This document shows positions 5,183-6,721 of a stretch of DNA of 6,721 bases, piece after piece. The stretch is from Chloroflexota bacterium (GTDB taxonomy: Bacteria; Chloroflexota; Anaerolineae; 4572-78; J111): positions 1 through 6,721 of the forward strand of contig RFJF01000486.1 of NCBI GenBank assembly GCA_003695455.1. Direction: 5' to 3'. Position numbers and translations under genes: made by a program. Position 1 is the first letter of the stretch, and each line of letters starts with the position of its first letter. The notes beneath the pieces were generated by a model. That model was not told the DNA's origin and ran no database searches. It saw nothing but the letters and a program-made list of their open reading frames with translations.

Positions 5183-5833
5183 ATGATTGTTCGCAACCAC
5201 ATGACATCACCCGTGGTCACCATTAACACCGATCTTCCGTTTCAGGAAGCCCTGCGCATGATGCGCGAGAAACATTTTCGGCGGCTGCCGGTGGTAGACA
5301 AAAACGGCGTGCTGATTGGCATTGTTTCCGAGCGCGACCTGCTCTTTGCCTCGCCGTCGCCGGCCACGTCTTTGAGCATTTGGGAAGTGAACTACCTGAT
5401 GTCAAAAATCAAAATTGACCGGTTAATGAGCACCTCGGTGGTTACCACCGCGCCGGATACCACGCTGGAAGATGCCGCACACCTGATGGTCGAACACAAA
5501 ATTGGCGGCTTGCCGGTAGTGGATGACCAGAATCACCCCATCGGCATTATCACAGAAACCGATATTTTCCGCACGCTGGTGAGCATGTTCGGTGGTGGAA
5601 CGCCCGGCTTGCGCCTGACAATGGAAGTACCCGGCACCAAAGGTGTGCTGGCAAAACTGGCGCAGGCGGTTTTTGAGCAGGGCGGCAATATTTTAAGCGT
5701 GGGCACTTTTCCGCTGGCAAATAAACCCGACCAGACCGGCCTTGTTATCAAAGTAGTAGACGTGCGCCGGGAGCAGCTCATTGACACGCTTGAAAAACTG
5801 GGCGACCACGTTATTGACGCCCGTGAAACGTAA
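5183..5833 (+). CDS. AcuB-like CBS-CBS-ACT domain protein
   Basis: A 216-residue soluble protein with two CBS motifs and a C-terminal ACT-like domain. CBS1 (about 6-57) runs from MTSPVVTINTD to RRLPVVDKNGVLIGIVSERDL; CBS2 (about 80-132) from LMSTSVVTTAPDTTL to GGLPVVDDQNHPIGIITETDI. The two pair into a Bateman module that in this family binds adenine nucleotides such as AMP, ATP or S-adenosylmethionine. The ACT-like part (about 143-214) has the alternating strands and helices LTMEVPGTKGVLAKLAQAV and GNILSVGTF. Order and length match Bacillus AcuB (about 214 residues), tied to acetoin use, but no acuA or acuC neighbour is present, so that role cannot be carried over. The ATG at 5183 has AGGAGGA six bases upstream. 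The same frame is open back to 5030, but that extension lacks domain character. The gene is monocistronic, with a long leader before it and a strong terminator after it. Confidence 0.93.
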   Translation: MIVRNHMTSPVVTINTDLPFQEALRMMREKHFRRLPVVDKNGVLIGIVSERDLLFASPSPATSLSIWEVNYLMSKIKIDRLMSTSVVTTAPDTTLEDAAHLMVEHKIGGLPVVDDQNHPIGIITETDIFRTLVSMFGGGTPGLRLTMEVPGTKGVLAKLAQAVFEQGGNILSVGTFPLANKPDQTGLVIKVVDVRREQLIDTLEKLGDHVIDARET

Positions 5834-5856
5834 GTAAACAAACGCGCAGCAAAACC

Positions 5857-5897
5857 AAAAACCCCCGGCAAATTTCTCCGCCGGGGGTTTGTTTGTT
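5857..5897. terminator. Bidirectional terminator between convergent genes
   Basis: CCCCCGGC (5862-5869) and GCCGGGGG (5880-5887) form a perfect 8-bp GC stem with a 10-nt loop. On the plus strand it is followed by TTTGTTTGTT, and on the minus strand by five T residues (complement of 5857-5861). It lies 29 bp after the CBS gene and about 29 bp past the transporter stop, so it can serve both converging transcripts. Confidence 0.9.
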
Positions 5898-5915
5898 CTG
5901 GTTGATTACCAACCT

Positions 5916-6721
5916 TCAGGGGCGGGCGGTTGAGCCCGCCGGACGCTGCATCCAATTTTTCAGGCCGTTAAAGAGGCCGTTCACCGCCATGACGCCAACC
6001 AAAATCAGCGCGCAACCGGCGTACGCATTCCACTGCAACTGTTCATTGAGTACCACCACGCCCAGCGTAACCCCAAAAATTGGCACCAGGTAGGTGACCA
6101 TTGAAAGATAGGTGGCGCTGGTGTGCTCAATAATCCGGTAGTACAGCACAAACGCCAACGCCGTGCCCACCAGCGCCAGCGCAATCAGCGAACCGGCAGA
6201 TGTCCACGACGGCAGCGGCAGGCGATACGGCTGCTCTACCAGCAAAGACAACGGCAGCAGGTAAACCGTAGCCATGGCTAACTGGGCGGTGGGCGCCACC
6301 AGCGGCGGTAATCCCCGCAGGTTGAGCCGCGAGTAAACAATTGCCACGCCGTAACTGGCCGCCGCCACCGTCAGGGCAAGCAACCCCAATGTAGTGGCGT
6401 GAACGCCATCAAACAGCGCCGGCAAAATAAGCAGCACCAACCCGGAAAACCCCAACAACACACCGCCCAGTTTGGGCAGGGTCAGCCGGTCATCGCCAAT
6501 AAAAATGTGGGCCAGCAAAATGGTAAACAGGGGGGTTGTGCCGTTCAAAATAGCGGCCAGCGCACTGTCAATGTATTGCTCACCCCAACTGAACAGGGCA
6601 AACGGCAGCGCATTGCTAAAAAAACCCATTACTGCAAAATTTTTCCAGATACGGCCCGGCCCCGGCAGATTTCTGCCCTGAAACCGCAGCACCAGATACA
6701 GCGCCGCCGCAGCCAACCCAA
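5916..6721 (-). CDS. EamA/DMT-family membrane transporter (5' end beyond the window)
   Basis: An integral membrane protein of the drug/metabolite transporter superfamily with the EamA repeat. The frame stays open to the right edge; the TTG at 6716 is an ordinary leucine codon, not a convincing start, so roughly the first 45-60 residues (first helix and part of the second) are missing. The visible 267 or so residues give about eight hydrophobic helices. SNALPFALFSWGEQYIDSALAAILNGTTPLFTILLAHIFIGDDRLT is in part the hallmark helix 3-4 region of repeat one, with the family's N-x-T-x-P pattern. Repeat two starts near LGLLALTVAAASYGVAIVY and ends with SATYLSMVTYLVPIFGV and VVVLNEQLQWNAYAGCALILVGV. 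Such proteins export or import amino acids, drugs or other metabolites; the substrate cannot be read from sequence. The last codons encode a perfect 7-bp hairpin (5921-5940). The gene converges on the CBS gene and shares the terminator at 5857-5897. Confidence 0.92.
   Translation of the reverse strand, partial: GLAAAALYLVLRFQGRNLPGPGRIWKNFAVMGFFSNALPFALFSWGEQYIDSALAAILNGTTPLFTILLAHIFIGDDRLTLPKLGGVLLGFSGLVLLILPALFDGVHATTLGLLALTVAAASYGVAIVYSRLNLRGLPPLVAPTAQLAMATVYLLPLSLLVEQPYRLPLPSWTSAGSLIALALVGTALAFVLYYRIIEHTSATYLSMVTYLVPIFGVTLGVVVLNEQLQWNAYAGCALILVGVMAVNGLFNGLKNWMQRPAGSTARP

Noticed and set aside
6472..6681. Plus-strand 69-codon frame opposite the transporter
   Set aside because: It is antisense to the conserved EamA helix 3-4 region and has no ribosome site or recognisable domain.

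Overview
The window carries five well-supported protein genes and the edge of a sixth reading frame problem is absent: four genes lie on the plus strand or minus strand as complete units and one, a transporter, runs off the right edge. Base composition (moderately GC-rich), strong GGAGG-type ribosome sites, and a conserved eight-cysteine protein of a type I associate with Anaerolineae-like Chloroflexota suggest an environmental Chloroflexota bacterium. That placement is inference; nothing here fixes the taxonomy.

Layout, left to right. A stand-alone cyclic-nucleotide-binding protein lies on the minus strand (112-585) with its own terminator (64-87) and promoter (620-648). It diverges from a 950-residue DinG-type protein on the plus strand (824-3676) that joins a DEDDh exonuclease to an XPD-like helicase. 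The divergent space (586-823) holds both promoters and a 7-bp dyad over the minus-strand promoter. Next is efp (elongation factor P, 3763-4320), with its own promoter partly overlapping a hairpin that probably ends dinG transcription. The 224-bp gap after efp contains an imperfect palindrome with four tandem 7-bp repeats. It is followed by a small eight-cysteine protein (4545-4892) and a strong terminator (4915-4952). An extended -10 promoter (4953-4981) then drives a leader of about 195 nt, with several hairpins and a possible 42-codon ORF, ahead of an AcuB-like CBS-CBS-ACT protein (5183-5833). A bidirectional terminator (5857-5897) separates it from a convergent EamA/DMT-type transporter (5916-6721), which is cut at its 5' end.

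The genes look like separately transcribed chromosomal units, not one pathway: nucleotide sensing (CNBD and CBS proteins), DNA maintenance (DinG), translation (EF-P) and transport. I see no transposase, integrase, tRNA, CRISPR array or defence cassette. The best leads are the long leader before the CBS gene, the palindromic heptamer element, the retention of both an exonuclease site and four iron-sulphur-type cysteines in DinG, and arginine at the active tip of EF-P. I found no convincing evidence of a wholly new multi-gene system.
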